Source: Sphaerosporella brunnea (lineage: Eukaryota; Ascomycota; Pezizomycetes; Pezizales; Pyronemataceae). Taken from it: a stretch of 64,000 nt of DNA. Shown piece by piece: positions 31,151 to 42,772 of the stretch. Below the pieces are notes generated by a model. The model did not search any database and was not told the DNA's origin. It worked only from the letters and a program-made list of their open reading frames with translations. The stretch's first letter is position 1. Every line of letters starts with the position of its first letter. Position numbers and translations under genes: made by a program. The DNA is taken from NCBI GenBank assembly GCA_008704415.1, contig VXIS01000097.1, positions 1-64,000 of the forward strand, in the 5' to 3' direction.

Positions 31151-31584
31151 AAGTATAAAAACTCAAACGCAGCTTGAAAAAGAGATTAGAAAGCATGGCC
31201 ATTCTTCTTACTCAAGTTTCATTCGGAACCAATCCAATTGAGCACTACTGGGGGGGGGGCAACCAAGTTTTTTACCAGAAAGAACAGCGGGTACAGCCTT
31301 TCTGCACTTCGGCAGGCGGTCCCTATTGCTTTGAAAGGGATCCCTCTGCTATAAACCTTTTCTGAAAAGCTAGGTGTCCCTTACACATCGCCTGGAGCAT
31401 AAGCCTCTGCAGTATGCTTTATCTTTTGATAGTTGTTAGTAGAGAATTTGCTCTAGTCACCGGAAAGCATCTATAGCAGAACAAAGAGCACTGTACTCGG
31501 GCACAGCCAAAAGTTGGGCACTCTTCCTAAAACGGTAGTGAGTCCGGGTGGCACACGTTCTAGGCTGATTAGGGATCAAAACAC

Positions 31585-31934
31585 GTGAGGGACAAGAGTC
31601 GGGCACCTTGTTTTCCATCTTCTCTAATATGGTATTGCAATGGTATTGCATTGCCTCCAGCATCAATAACTTGCTGCAAACGTTCAGGCATGCTTCTAAT
31701 CAAGCCATCCAGACGCTCTTCGGCGATCGCATCCCATACTGTCGTAACACAAATCTGCAAGTCCTCCAAACAGCTCACCCTGCCAAATATCTTTCCTAGC
31801 TCAGCCTCAATATCCGCCCATAAACATTCAATCGGGTTCGATTCGACGGGATTCCGTCCACTTTGGCACGCTGATAGATCTGGTAGCGTCTCATTGAAAA
31901 GGGACGGGCGGGGAACCCGCGTCTCTCCGCACAA
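31585..31934 (-). pseudogene. Tc1/mariner transposase C-terminal fragment
   Basis: The minus-strand frame reads NPIECLWADIEAELGK, then VWDAIAEERLDGLIRSMPERLQQVIDAGG. This is the C-terminal DDE_3 end of Tc1/mariner-type transposases (the NPIExxW motif holds the third acidic residue region). The N-terminal two-thirds are missing. A hAT-type MITE starts 14 bp beyond the fragment's upstream edge. No function expected. Confidence 0.75.
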
Positions 31935-31947
31935 ATCGCATACACAT

Positions 31948-32260
31948 CAGTGTTCCTAATAGCCAGCCCAAAAAGCCCGGCTGTGCGGGCGGGCTGCCAA
32001 AAGGCAACAGCCTGGCTGTCTCAAATCACGACTGGCTGCCAAGCACTTTTGACTGAGGTGAACTTGTCATGCAGCCATCGGTTTGAGTTAGTTACGTCGT
32101 AAACTGAAGAAACTGAAGAGTGTTTCTGTGTAGCTATTGCTCCGTTCCCCATAGTGCATGATCCCTGCATCCGCTGGAAGCCCGTCAGCTAGCCCGCGCC
32201 CAAACAGCCCGCCCGTCTTTTCGATCAGCCCGACAGGCGGGCTGGCTATTAGGAACACTG
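31948..32260. mobile_element. hAT-type MITE, copy 1
   Basis: 313 bp with terminal inverted repeats CAGTGTTCCTAATAGCCAGC at each end. It is closely related throughout to the element at 42287-42611. The flanking 8 bp are only partly alike (ATACACAT and ATATTACA), so the target duplication is degraded or altered. No coding capacity. Confidence 0.85.
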
Positions 32261-32932
32261 ATATTACACATCAATGTAACACCTGAAAAAAAAGAATGTG
32301 CCAACTCCACAACGCTCTTTGTGTCCTATTCCTATTTTCCTTATATAGCCAGCCGCTGACACGCAAATAGCTGTAGCCCTAGAAAGAATCGAGTACCCTC
32401 CTACGATCCACCCTCCAACACAAAAACAAAAAGAAAAAAATTGTATTAGGTATACATACTTGGATACTATACAATTCAGGTTCCCGTGGGCTTTTTCACA
32501 GTACATGTACATACATATAGATATGTATCACTGACGGCGGCGAATCTAGTTAACTTAGATGACGGTGTGTTTATGAGCGCATCACTCGCACATGCATGAA
32601 GATGGCATGCTACTGTAACTTTGCACTTTGTGGGCCAGTCCGAGGGATACATAGTGCCCACATACCGGCGGCTATGTATTGGGGGGGGGGGGGGCAGCAG
32701 CCATCGTAATACACAGCAAGCACGACAAGTCCATTCAAAGCCAATTGTTTGCACGCTCAAGAACAAAAAGAAAAAAAAAACAAAAAACGATTTTACAAAA
32801 ATCTTGAGTAAATTCGTCCCTTCAAAATTTCTATCTCTCCGCCTATACACATGGTATCCTCCCAGCTTCATCACACTACAATATACTACATATTACCCTA
32901 CTAATACAGCGACTCCCGACCCCTCCCTCAGC
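32261..32932. other. intergenic, no gene seen
   Basis: Downstream region of the GH17 gene. Contains a pure G14 run at 32681-32694 and A-rich tracts near 32770-32790. No supported frame. Confidence 0.5.
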
Positions 32933-34674
32933 TTAGAAAAGATCACCGCATCCAAATTCCTGCTCGATTCCGAGATTGCCAGGAGCCTTCCACAGGTCGT
33001 TGCGGTACGTGAAGTAAGTGACGTGGCCGGGGCAGACATTCTCGTAGCTGAGGATAGCAGTCTTCTGGTTCTCCGGAGAAGCAACTGCCTTTCCGTTGGG
33101 GTTACCAGAGGACGGCCATCCAGCCTCCAGGACGTAGCCCTCCTTGCCGCCGCAAACATCCTCAGCAAGCTTGAGCTGCGAAGCCAAGAACTCACCGGCC
33201 ATCTCAGCGACGACACCGCCGTCGAAGTAGGGCTGGATGTTGACGCCGACGAAGTCGATGCACGAGCAGAGCACGTTGCCGTTGGCCTGGAGGATGTTGA
33301 GCGTCTCGGCGGTGGACACGGGGCCGGAGTAGCCGGGGCCGTTCTTGAGCTCCGCCTTGACGTACTCGATGTAGGAGGCGAGATCGGACGCAGTGCAGTA
33401 GCCGTTGAAGACAGCCTCGTTACCGACGATGACCGCGCGGACAAGGTCCCAGCCGTTCCACTCCTTGAGCGCAGCGAGCTGCTCGTCGGCGGTGTGCACG
33501 CCTCCGCTCTTGATGAAAAGTCCGGCGATCATGCCCATGCCGTGCTTGCGGCAGTTGTCGCCAACCTGCTTGAGGGTGTCGCAGTCGGTGGAGTAGACAC
33601 GCACGTTTTCGAAGCCCTTCGAGGCGATGTCGGCCATGTCCGAGGCGATGTCGGTGGCAGACTTGCACTGGCCGTTGTCGTCGTACGGAGAGTAGGTGAT
33701 ACCGAAGTACTTGCCGTGACCGCTGGGGACAGTGGAGCCAGAGCTGGGCTTGGGGACCACGGAGGCGATCGAAGTCACCTTGGGGATGTAGTGGGAGGCC
33801 TTAGAGGTGGCCTTGGAGTAAACCTCGGAGGCCTTGTAGGCAACCTCGGAGGCGACCTTGTAGGGGGCCGCGGGGGTGGTGGTGGGCGCGGCAGGGGTGG
33901 GCGCGGGAGTCTCACCGACGGCGCTGTAGGGGCAGGTCACGACGTAATCCGTCTCAGTGACGGTCGTGGTCAGCTCGGGCTGGACGTAGGTGCCAGGAGC
34001 GTACGCGGTGGGGATCACGTAGGTGACAGTGGTGGTCTCGGGGACGACCGTGGTCGTGGCACCGACGGTGTAGGTACCGGCCGCAGGGCAGGTGTAGACG
34101 GTCTTGTAGACCTTCTCGGTGGTCACACCCTCGCTGGTATGGGTAGCCACGACGGGGCAGGTGATCACAGTGCTGGTCGCCACGATGGTGGTGTGGCCAC
34201 CGTAGGTGGTGGTACCAGGGACCAGGACGGCGCTCGTGGGGACAGCACCATACGCGGTGGTCGAAAGGGTGGTCGTCTTCGCGGGGAAGGTGTAGACACC
34301 AGTGGACGAGCAGGTGGAGGCCTCGGGCGTGGGCGCAGTGTACGGGGTCTCGGTCGCCGTGAAGTAGCGCATCGAGGTGGAAGTCTCCACATGGGTGACG
34401 TACCGGGTGGTGGTCTCATCGGCGGGGGAGACAGTGGCGGAACCCTGGCCCTCGGGGTAGACTGCGGCGATTGAGTTAGCCTTCCGAGCACACGCGAGGC
34501 CTTGAGCCGAAACTTACCAGTCACAGGCACGACGTAGGAGGTAACGTAGGTCTTGCAGCTGCAGGCATCGGGCGCGTTCCTCTTCAGGAGGTTGTGATTG
34601 TGGCGGCGGTGGTGGTTGTTTGCCGAAGCGCCAGTGATGGCGGTCGCCGCGAGGGCGATGAGCGCGTACTTCAT
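32933..34674 (-). CDS. btgE: secreted GH17 family beta-1,3-glucanase-like cell wall protein
   Basis: Exons 34674-34518 and 34461-32933 (56-bp intron, GTAAGT..CGCAG) give 561 aa. Residues 1-18 form a signal peptide (MKYALIALAATAITGASA). A Kex2-type LLKR site follows at about 31-34, then a Cys/Thr-rich N-terminal module (DACSCKTYVTSYVVPV) and a long Thr/Ser-rich stalk. The GH17 domain fills the C-terminal ~300 residues: GKYFGITYSPY, FENVRVYSTDC, AVIVGNEAVFNG with the acid/base Glu near 401, and YVLEAGWPSSGNPNG with the nucleophile Glu near 498. The domain order matches Aspergillus BtgE, a cell-wall protein acting on beta-1,3-glucan; no GPI signal is visible. Family sure, symbol less so. Confidence 0.88.
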
Positions 34675-34748
34675 GATGGAAAAGTCTGCGATATATAAAT
34701 CAGCACATCAACATCAAACAGCGGCGCGCGCAATGCAATCGCACAACC

Positions 34749-34790
34749 AAAACAACAACAATAACAACAACAACAACAACAACAACAACA
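34749..34790. repeat. AAC-type microsatellite in GH17 promoter
   Basis: CAACAACAAC-type trinucleotide run of about 42 bp, roughly 75-115 bp upstream of the GH17 start codon. Only one interruption. Confidence 0.95.
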
Positions 34791-34869
34791 AGGAATTCGT
34801 ACCTTGATTAAGGGGTATAGATTGTGCAGTCGAAACGAAAGAATGCCGCTGAAAGAGTGAAGCGGTGGT

Positions 34870-37800
34870 TCAATTAACTAGAATTTTGCGAAGATACGAC
34901 AAACTGACCGTACTTTGCGTGGAAGAAGAAGAGGAGAAAAGCAGGAAAGACTTTCGGGGAGCAGCGACGATTAATAAGGGCGGTGCGGTCAGGATGTGAT
35001 CGGAAAAGGGGCTGCAGGCCCAGCTTGTTCCAGCCATTCTCCATCCCCCCACTGCTGCTTTTTTGGTTTTAGATTGCTGGGTCAGACAGCTCATTTGCCC
35101 AGGGGCAATATATGTCGGTATTCTGGGGGAGGCGCGAGGGAGGGGTCCCCCAACTTGTCCTGGCGTGGCGAGTGCGAACGCGATGTGGTTAGCAATCAGA
35201 GGATCCAAGCAGCGCTATGCACTCTACGGCTCCCGTTTATGCGACCGCCATGAAGGCATCTTCGTTTTTCATTCCAAGCCGTGGTATATACCTTAGGCAC
35301 GTAGGGACACATGGCCGCGGGAATTGTCTGGTGCGAAGGGCGCAAATCTCGACGGGATGTTGAGGCTCATCGCACATCAACCCGAGCCGGGTGGGGGATG
35401 GGAATATCGATGGAGTGCTCGTATCGATGTCTCCGATGTGCTTGCAGGTGCAGGCAGGTGGATCGTTGGCTGCAGGTACGGATTCTGGCCTGCCACCGCA
35501 GGGCATCGCGTCGACCACTGCCAGAACGGGCTGGTCGAAGCACGCCGGCCAGCGTAGCCGAGGCCACTCCAATTTCAACGAAATTGTTTCCGGCCAGCAA
35601 GCAACCTGACCATCGATCATTCGTCAGGCAGCCGTTAGAATTCCCCGCAGTTGCGCAGATCACGGTCACGAACAGCATTGATATTCGCGTGAATCTGGAG
35701 CCCAGCAAAATCAAATCGCACATCGTCAAAAAACACAGGCAAAAACAAAAAACAAGAAACAGTCCGGACCCTGCATCCGCGCATGCAGGGACAAAGGCAC
35801 GGCGGCAGCACCCACAACACACCCCGGTCCGTGCGTCGCCAGCACGTTAAATTGGACAAAACAAAACACGCAAGTATGGCTAGAGCCATCACCACGCATC
35901 ACCCGGAATACATGCGGAATATTCTGCCTTTTGTTATCCACAGTTGCAACCCACCAACAGATCATCTCCCCAACGCCGGCGCGGACATTCTGGAGGACTT
36001 AGTAACATCCGGAAGTCGAATGCCTCATCACAGCCGGCGCCGGAACCACCAAATCCAGCAAATTCTCCGAGCTCGACGAAAGCCTGCACGTCCAACCCAA
36101 CACCTAACCGCCGACCGATTTATGTGGTTATGTCTTGGCTTAACTACCTAGTACCAGTTTTTTTGTTCTTGCGGGGTAGACGTCTCGGTCTCTTTCTAAA
36201 GTCTCAGTCTCTTTCCACCATCAAACAAAGAAAACAAAGAAAACAAAGTATTTGAAATACAGCGCCCCCAGTTATGTACGCGGAATTCGATGCTTGATCT
36301 ACCACTAGAGAGTGTGTCGTGTGCAATTTCGCAGCCTCCAATGTTGGGAAAGAAAAAGCATTAAATGCAGGCCCACTTATCAAGGACAAGGAAACTTCAA
36401 GCTCTCTTCGCCATGGGCGACGCAGGAAGCTTATCTGAGTAAGGCGATAGTTTGTTTATTGTGTGGAGAACGTGGGCCCCTGAAGTAAACTTCAGAGCAC
36501 ACACAATCCTCCGCAATCCGTTTACAATACGCGTTCCATTTCCATCGCTCTCATCGTCCGCCCCAAGATCATCGCCTGAGCCGAAATCCCTCTTCCGAAA
36601 CTTCGGATGTCTAACTAAAACGATCCTCTCGAACGTCCGCCGCTTAACACAAGCAACCTTCTGACGGTCGCATCTCTACCAAAGCTTCTGCTCGGTCGAA
36701 TCTACTCCATAGGAAGCTCTTTTCTGTAGCACGCTGAAACTAGTCATCTCATCCGCCCAGCCCCTGACCGCATAAGGCTTTCGCCTGCGATGCTTCCCTT
36801 AGGCGACTCAGTCACTTTCAAAGACACCTCGTTCTTCAGCAGAGCTACCTTCACCAAGCGAAGTTCGAAGTGCTGCCGATTTTCCTTCCGATTACTCACG
36901 CCCACCTCCTGTGGTCTTCCGTTGCTCGTAAAATATGGATCACACATCAGCAGCGCTGAGGGTCAGTGTTCTTCAAGAGCTCGAGGATTTCACCCGCTGG
37001 TCCTTTCCCTACTGTCTCAGCCCTTCACGACTGGTTCGCCTCGCTGAAGTTACCCCGTGGCACCAGGCTGCACGAGCATCCACTGCGGTCAGAACTCCAC
37101 GATGTAGACGGCGAGCCAATCAGGCTTTCGGCCGGGTAAGGCACTGATCAATACTCAATTGCGGCATCATTTAGTTATGGATGCGCTCTACAGACTGTAA
37201 CGGTGATGCGACAGTTTGCTCTGTGGTGCAGGTCGGTGAGGTGCTCGAACAACCTTCGCCGACTTTTGAACAAGGCGGCCGCCTCATAGGTCAGTGCCTT
37301 TGTGTTGTGGCGATGGTATTTTAAACTTATGCATGAAATTGGCTGGCATCAAAAACATCCCCTCAACTGTGGGATTAATTTCGAGAAAAGTGCTTACCCC
37401 ATTTTGCGGGGATAGAACAGAGTTTCCGGTGGTTGTCGATCCTTAGTCTGTATACAGAGGCTGCCACATTTTTGCCTGTGGCTTCCCGGTAGCTGACTGG
37501 CAGACTACCTAGTCTATCCCCGTAATGAGGGTCGTTAGGAGGGGTAAGAAGTTGGCCAGAACCAATGTGGTAACATGGTCGGTATCGTAAACACGTAAAC
37601 ACAGAACTGAACGTGGCTTTGTTAGTAGGTAACAAAATTGCCGATATCATCTGTACAGTGACAAGCTAAAGCTCGTGGCGCTAGTAGTCATCCATACTTG
37701 TGGTGAGGAGGGATTGTTACGGTTGCGATGCACAACCGGGCCCCCTTAACCACTCGGCCACTCACGTCCAATCACTCGGTTCTGTGTGATAATCCATGAA

Positions 37801-38999
37801 TGGTGTTGACATCTTCAGCTTACTTACCTTTGTTCAGCAAACTGGTCCCGGGGCTTACCTATCAGGGTGTGAAAAATTCCCTACAGGAGTGATGAGCTAA
37901 ATATTAATCCCAGTCAATTGCAGCTGGGCTTAATTGGGGAGGATGATGATGGCGCTGGCGGTTGGACGGCTATTGCAATTGCAGAGTCTTCTCTCTTCTC
38001 AAAGAGGGTCTTCTTAAGTAGAGCTATCGCCATTCACGGCTGGAAGTCTGGATGGTCTCAGCAGGGTCCCCCGTTTTTGATATCGATGTAGAGCTCGAAG
38101 CGAAGCGAGATATGCCTAACACTGCTGTCATCTGCTCATGATGCATGGGAATTCCAAGCGATGACCGTGGCGATGTGGGTAGTCAACTCACAACAACACA
38201 CGACTTTGTATTTAGAGTATTCGACAGCCGATCCGGACGCGGCATCGTTTCGGACAAAAAAAGCAAACATGCATATCGGCATCGATTACTGAGTTGTGAG
38301 GTCACCAAAATATGTACAGAAAATCAAAAGGGCATGCCATAGATGGCTTGTAATGAGTTAGAGCCCTGTTTGCGCTTCCGGTTCAGCCGGAAGGCAGTGC
38401 GATATCAAGATTTTGCTGTTCGGTTTGGCCTCGGGCCTTCTGTGTCAACAGCACCAATGTGGAAGGTAATGAGCAGTAGGATAGGCTTTGAAGGTTCCAA
38501 AACAGAGTCTGCAAAGTTGCAGAGCGAATGGAGGCTTGGGGGAAGCAGGAGCTGAGACTATGGAGAACAATCGTCGCTGCACTTTCTATACTACTTGATG
38601 CCTACACTAGAGCCCTCTCACAAGTGATAGACAGTTAGCCCAACACGCAAGGTGATCAGGCTTTGACTGTGTGTTTAGTTTATGCGATTGAACAGTCCGT
38701 AAAAGCTATTAGTGGCTCGAAGTTGGCGCGTATCCGACTGAGTAAGGCCATAGAATATCGGCACCGCTGCGCACGGCTACTGGCAATTTCCATCAATGGC
38801 CATGTTATTTATCCTATTTCACTAGTCTAGAATGTATAGTGCCATCAGAAAGGCTATATAGTTTGGCCATTTATCTGTCTTCGATATTCCAGTGGATGGT
38901 TGGTTTCCAGCGCCCTACCAACTACCTGTATAGAGCTTACGAAAGCACCTACAGTATTTCCTCGCGAACCAGGGAAATGCCGAGGCTAGTAATAAACTA
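34870..38999. other. gene-poor stretch, nothing supported
   Basis: I find no domain, no spliced frame with matching phase, and no complete repeat. On the minus strand near 37745-37770, GGCCGAGTGGTTAAGG resembles a tRNA A box, but no tRNA fold follows. A plus-strand frame from 36935 (MDHTSAALRVSVLQELEDF) looks mildly protein-like for 20 residues and then degrades. Confidence 0.45.
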
Positions 39000-39954
39000 C
39001 CGTATTAACGCAGACATAGGGCGGGCAGGACTACAGTATAATGCGAGTGGGAAAAAAAAGCACAAAACCTGCATCCAATTGATCGCCTTCTGTGTGCGCC
39101 TTCAACTCCTCGTCCGGAGCTATGATCCCCCTCTCCTCCAGCAAGCACAACAAAGTGGGCCCCTTATCCTCACTTTAAGGTTCGCCTCTTACCACATTGA
39201 GCCCCCGATGCTAGGTTACAATTTAATCCCCTTCGCTGCAAGTGCCCGTGCAATCGCCTATCTCCACAGCGATGTCCTCCAGCTCCTTGATGTGGAGCAG
39301 CTCATTCTGCAAGCCATCAGGAGAAAGAGCAATCCATGTGTCGAGAAACGACTTTTGAATCACCTCTAAACCCTCAGTGTGCAGTTTCTCCCATGCTTCG
39401 CCAACACACCAAGTCATCAGGATGCGCATCGTCCCACGCTCTGGCATATCCTGCAAACTCCAAAGCCTCCGAACGATCTCTCCAGTTGGTTGCTTTTCGC
39501 TTCTTTGGTCTCTCTACCTCTCGTCCGGAGTGGTCCCACCGCTTCCGCTTCTTCTTCCCAGGGCGCGGGTTCACTTCTCGGCGAGGAGACGATTTCTTGT
39601 AGTGGGCCAAGCGGGGGAAAATACGGGTCCTCCACATCAACTATTGCTTCTGGGCTCCTAGGTAAATGCCTTCAACGGCTGTGGCCAGCGGCTCGTGCCG
39701 GATGTACTCCTCTGTACACCGGGGGTTCTTTATTCTTGGGTGACTGTGGTGACGTCGCGCAACATGATATTTGAGAACCCTAACCCCCCGCCCTGACAAC
39801 TCCGACATTGGTATACCGTAGAGATTCGGTACTAAGGCAATGTGGCTAAGTGACTTTGCCATGAGGCTGAGTGACTTCTCCACAGAGTGTAGTGATTTTG
39901 TCACATTGCCTTAGTACCGAATCTCTACGGTAAGGCGGCCGCCTTACAATACGG
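39000..39954 (-). mobile_element. pogo/Fot-type element fragment with TA-flanked TIRs, copy 1
   Basis: The ends read TA|CCGTATT (from 39000) and AATACGG|TA (to 39954). A related, inverted copy lies at about 60300-61234. On the minus strand, 39223-39456 encodes ILMTWCVGEAWEKLHTEGLE, then VIQKSFLDTWIALSPDG, the C-terminal end of fungal pogo/Fot-type (DDE_1) transposases. Upstream frames carry basic fragments (KKKRKRWDHSGREVERPKKRK) but no DDE core. Internally deleted, non-autonomous. A 115-bp MITE is nested at 39816-39930. Confidence 0.65.
39816..39930. mobile_element. 115-bp palindromic MITE nested in the pogo/Fot fragment
   Basis: Inverted ends CCGTAGAGATTCGGTACTAA then GGCAATGTG, flanked by TA on both sides (39814-39815, 39931-39932). 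The related copy at 60.3 kb lacks it and has an unbroken GGTAAGG at the same place, so it is an empty site. The subterminal words GGCAATGTGGC and AAGTCACT/AGTGACTT also occur beside the zinc-ribbon transposase remnant at 2.7 kb. Confidence 0.88.
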
Positions 39955-39956
39955 TA

Positions 39957-40750
39957 CTTGGAAACGGCGGATTTTTAATGGAGTGGGTGGACTTGGGGTG
40001 AACAGAACCGAGATGGTGGGTGCACCAGTGGAGGGAGCTGGTATGCGCCACACACGCACAATGTCTGCTCTCCGTTTATTGCAGGCGAGCGGCGGGGAGT
40101 GGCGTCGCGAGGTTGAAGTGCCATTTTTTATGCCCTGCTTACGGTCACAACTACTTTTGCTACTAGAAAAAGATTCACTTTGGCGCCGGCATTTCCCTGG
40201 TTCGCGAGAAAATACGGTAGAGGGAGGCAAAACATCACTTCAACTATAGACTTTATTCATGCAGTATGGTCAAGATTTACCAGAACACCTGGTTCTTTCA
40301 TACCACCCTCACAAGCCCAAAAATTATGAGCTACGTACCAGTGATGATTTCTCCACCCTGTAGCCGCATACCCTTTCCCCAAGGTCTCACCATGCTTATA
40401 TCTATATCAACTTGGATTCTGAACATTTGCAGCTTGGTATTGCGGTTTCCTACAGTCCAGTCGTTGGGGTAGAGGCCGCACAGTCTCCGGGGCCAAAAAC
40501 TAGATATTACACCACCAGGAATGCCCAAAAAAGATCCCCAAATACCCTCGGGCATGGTCTTTTCAGGTTCCATACATAGTTTGCCGACCTCAAGACTCAG
40601 TGAGCGGCGAATCAATGCCAATATGCATATTTGCATTTTTGTCCAAGATAAGGCCGCGTCTGGGTTGGCTGCCGGATACTCTACACTATTTCCACAGGTA
40701 GCACAGTAACTATAGGTAACTTTGAAATCAAACCCCCGTCGCCAGGCCTC
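39957..40750. other. intergenic, no gene seen
   Basis: Short overlapping frames on both strands, none convincing. A minus frame at 40331-40636 lacks a recognisable motif or splice partner. Confidence 0.45.
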
Positions 40751-41099
40751 TCACCATCCCCTGATGTCCTTCTTGGTCTTGCAACCAGGCGGCCACAAGC
40801 CCAGCCGCTGCTTCATAATTTTCGTCAGCTTGTTTTCCCCGCCCTTACCACTGCCACTGAAGCTCTTTCCCCTGCTCCCACCACCAGACAGTGGGCCATC
40901 CGAAATCCACCTGCCACAATACTGCGGCATCGACGCCGTCTTCTTCGCCCGATTGTTCGCGCGCGGGTTTTTTTCCTACATGGCTGGTTTGTTAGCCTGC
41001 CGAGCATGCCTTCTGCCACCGGATGAGCGCAGTACGGACGATGTTGGGATCCCGCGCGATGCCGACTGCACAGATTACTTGAACGCGGAGGTCTGACAT
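40751..41099 (-). CDS. small spliced hypothetical protein
   Basis: Exon 41099-41079 encodes only MSDLRVQ, and exon 40975-40751 the remaining 74 residues. The 103-bp intron has GTAATC, a GCTAAC branch site and a TAG acceptor, and the phase is kept. The 81-aa product is basic and Gly/Ser-rich, with MPQYCGRWISDGPLSGGG, a Lys-rich KIMKQRLG and a C-terminal LWPPGCKTKKDIRGW. No family recognised. Clean open frame across good splice signals is the only support; an unspliced start at the internal Met of exon 2 is an alternative. Confidence 0.4.
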
Positions 41100-41811
41100 G
41101 GTTGCGATGGTAGCGATGAGGGTTTGTGCGTTTGTTGCTTTGTGAGATCAATCGTGTTGCTGAGCGCTGCGAGCACTTGTATCGTGAAGTGGGGTTGCAT
41201 TGCGTCCTGACGCCGATGAGCTGTGATGTCATTTCCGTGGCCGTAAGGCCGGAGCTCGTGCCGGTGGCCACCAACCTTACTTACTCCGTGATGCCGTCCG
41301 AGATTACTTGGAGTGTTAAAGGCCATTTTGACATGCTGCGATTGGTGGAGGGATGGCGGCAAGACGGGATGGTGGGCAGAAGAGGGCGGCGAGACGGGCG
41401 GACCTCTCGCCGCTGGTACACAGGCCTCAATAACTCCTCTGTTGACCGGCGATTGCCTACCTGCAGCCCATATTCCATCACCGCTCGCGCCACAGTATTC
41501 TGCTCACTCCGCTCCATGTCCCCTTACTAGATGGCCGGTCGGGGGAGTTGGAGTGCTCGAAATATCAAGAGCGAAGATAGGAAGCACTAAAAAGCGTGAC
41601 GCTTTAGGGTAGTACTTAGGACATACAAACTACAACGATACCTATGCAAACAATCCTGCGCGCTCTCTCTCTCCTTTGCTTCCGTCCTATTCTTCTTTTT
41701 CTCTTTGTGTCATCTGCACTACGGTTTCTCGGCGTCGTTGCCTGACTTCCATTTTTTGGCGGGTGCACGGATCATTGATTATCACACCCTACCCAGTAGG
41801 CCGGAGGTAGG
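41100..41811. other. intergenic, no gene seen
   Basis: Upstream side of the small spliced gene. No domain or repeat recognised; a CT-rich tract near 41660-41700. Confidence 0.45.
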
Positions 41812-42772
41812 CAGTGTTCGTTGTAGCCAAGCCGGCGGGCTTCCACATGGCTGTGTCGGCTTCGAACACAACTGGGCTGGCTATTTGGGCTGCAGCCAAA
41901 GCCGGGCGGGCTTCGAAATTGAACCGCGTTCTTTCAGAGGCAACACAGCGAAGACATCGACGTCGTTCCTGAGAAACACAGCATCAGAATTAAGGCGCAA
42001 TGTTATTGTAAAGTCTCAAACATTACAGGTCAAATGCTCCCTAGGCCGAATCACGAACCTCCCATCCAGACATCAAGCCAGCAGCGTGCCACTGAGCGAG
42101 GCAGAGATCGATTGTTGGCCACCGGCAGCGATCGGTGATGGCGGATAGACCGGAACCTATGGGCCAGCGATTGTCAGGTTTGGAATTTTGAAGTACGGAT
42201 GTGGGGAGAAGCTCGAACTATGGAGGAAAGGCTTAAGGATGGAGATAACACTGTTCAGCGTCCTGTCGGGTGCTTCAAGTTGAGAGCAGTGTTCCTAATA
42301 GCCAGCCCAAAATGCCCGGCTGTGCGGGCGGGCTGCCAAAAGGCAACAGCCCGGCTGTCTCAAATCACGACGGGGCTGCCAATCACTTTCGACTGAGGTG
42401 AACCTGTCATGCAACCATCAGTTCGACCTAGTTACGTCGTAAACTGAAGAAACTGAAGAGTGTTTCTGTGTAGCTGTTGCTCCATTCCCCATAGCGCATG
42501 ATCCCTGCATCCGCTGGAAGCCCGCCAGCCAGCCCGACGTGGGGTGCAGCCCAAACAGCCCGCCCGTCTTATCGCTCAGCCCGACGGGCGGGCTGGCTAT
42601 TAGGAACACTGGTTGAGAGGGTGCTTCACTACCCAGTACTCGGTTCCCTCTTAAAAAGCCCGCCTGGCTGCAGGCTTTGAAGCCGGGCTGGTTAAAAAAG
42701 CCCGCTCAGCTGGCTTCCTCAAACAGCCCGGCGGCCAACCATGGCTTTTTGGGCTGGCTACACCGAACACTG
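41812..42772. mobile_element. hAT-type non-autonomous element, host of a nested MITE
   Basis: Ends CAGTGTTCGTTGTAGCCAAG (left) and the inverse of CAGTGTTCGGTGTAGCCAGC (right). The flanking 8-mers GAGGTAGG (41804-41811) and GAGGTGAG (42773-42780) agree at six of eight positions, a worn 8-bp duplication as made by hAT transposases. Subterminal GCCCGGCTG/AGCCCG words repeat. No transposase. A second hAT MITE sits inside at 42287-42611. Confidence 0.8.
42287..42611. mobile_element. hAT-type MITE, copy 2, with perfect 8-bp target duplication
   Basis: 325 bp, inverted ends CAGTGTTCCTAATAGCCAGC, flanked on both sides by GTTGAGAG (42279-42286 and 42612-42619). Same family as 31948-32260. The perfect duplication and near-identical ends mark it as younger than the element it sits in. 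Confidence 0.93.

Noticed and set aside
36935..37147. Short gene starting MDHTSAALRVSVLQELEDF
   Set aside because: Only about 20 residues look protein-like; no splice continuation with matching phase and no homology recognised.
37740..37775. tRNA gene on the minus strand (GGCCGAGTGGTTAAGG)
   Set aside because: A-box-like start only; no anticodon stem with U33, no T-arm and no acceptor pairing could be drawn.
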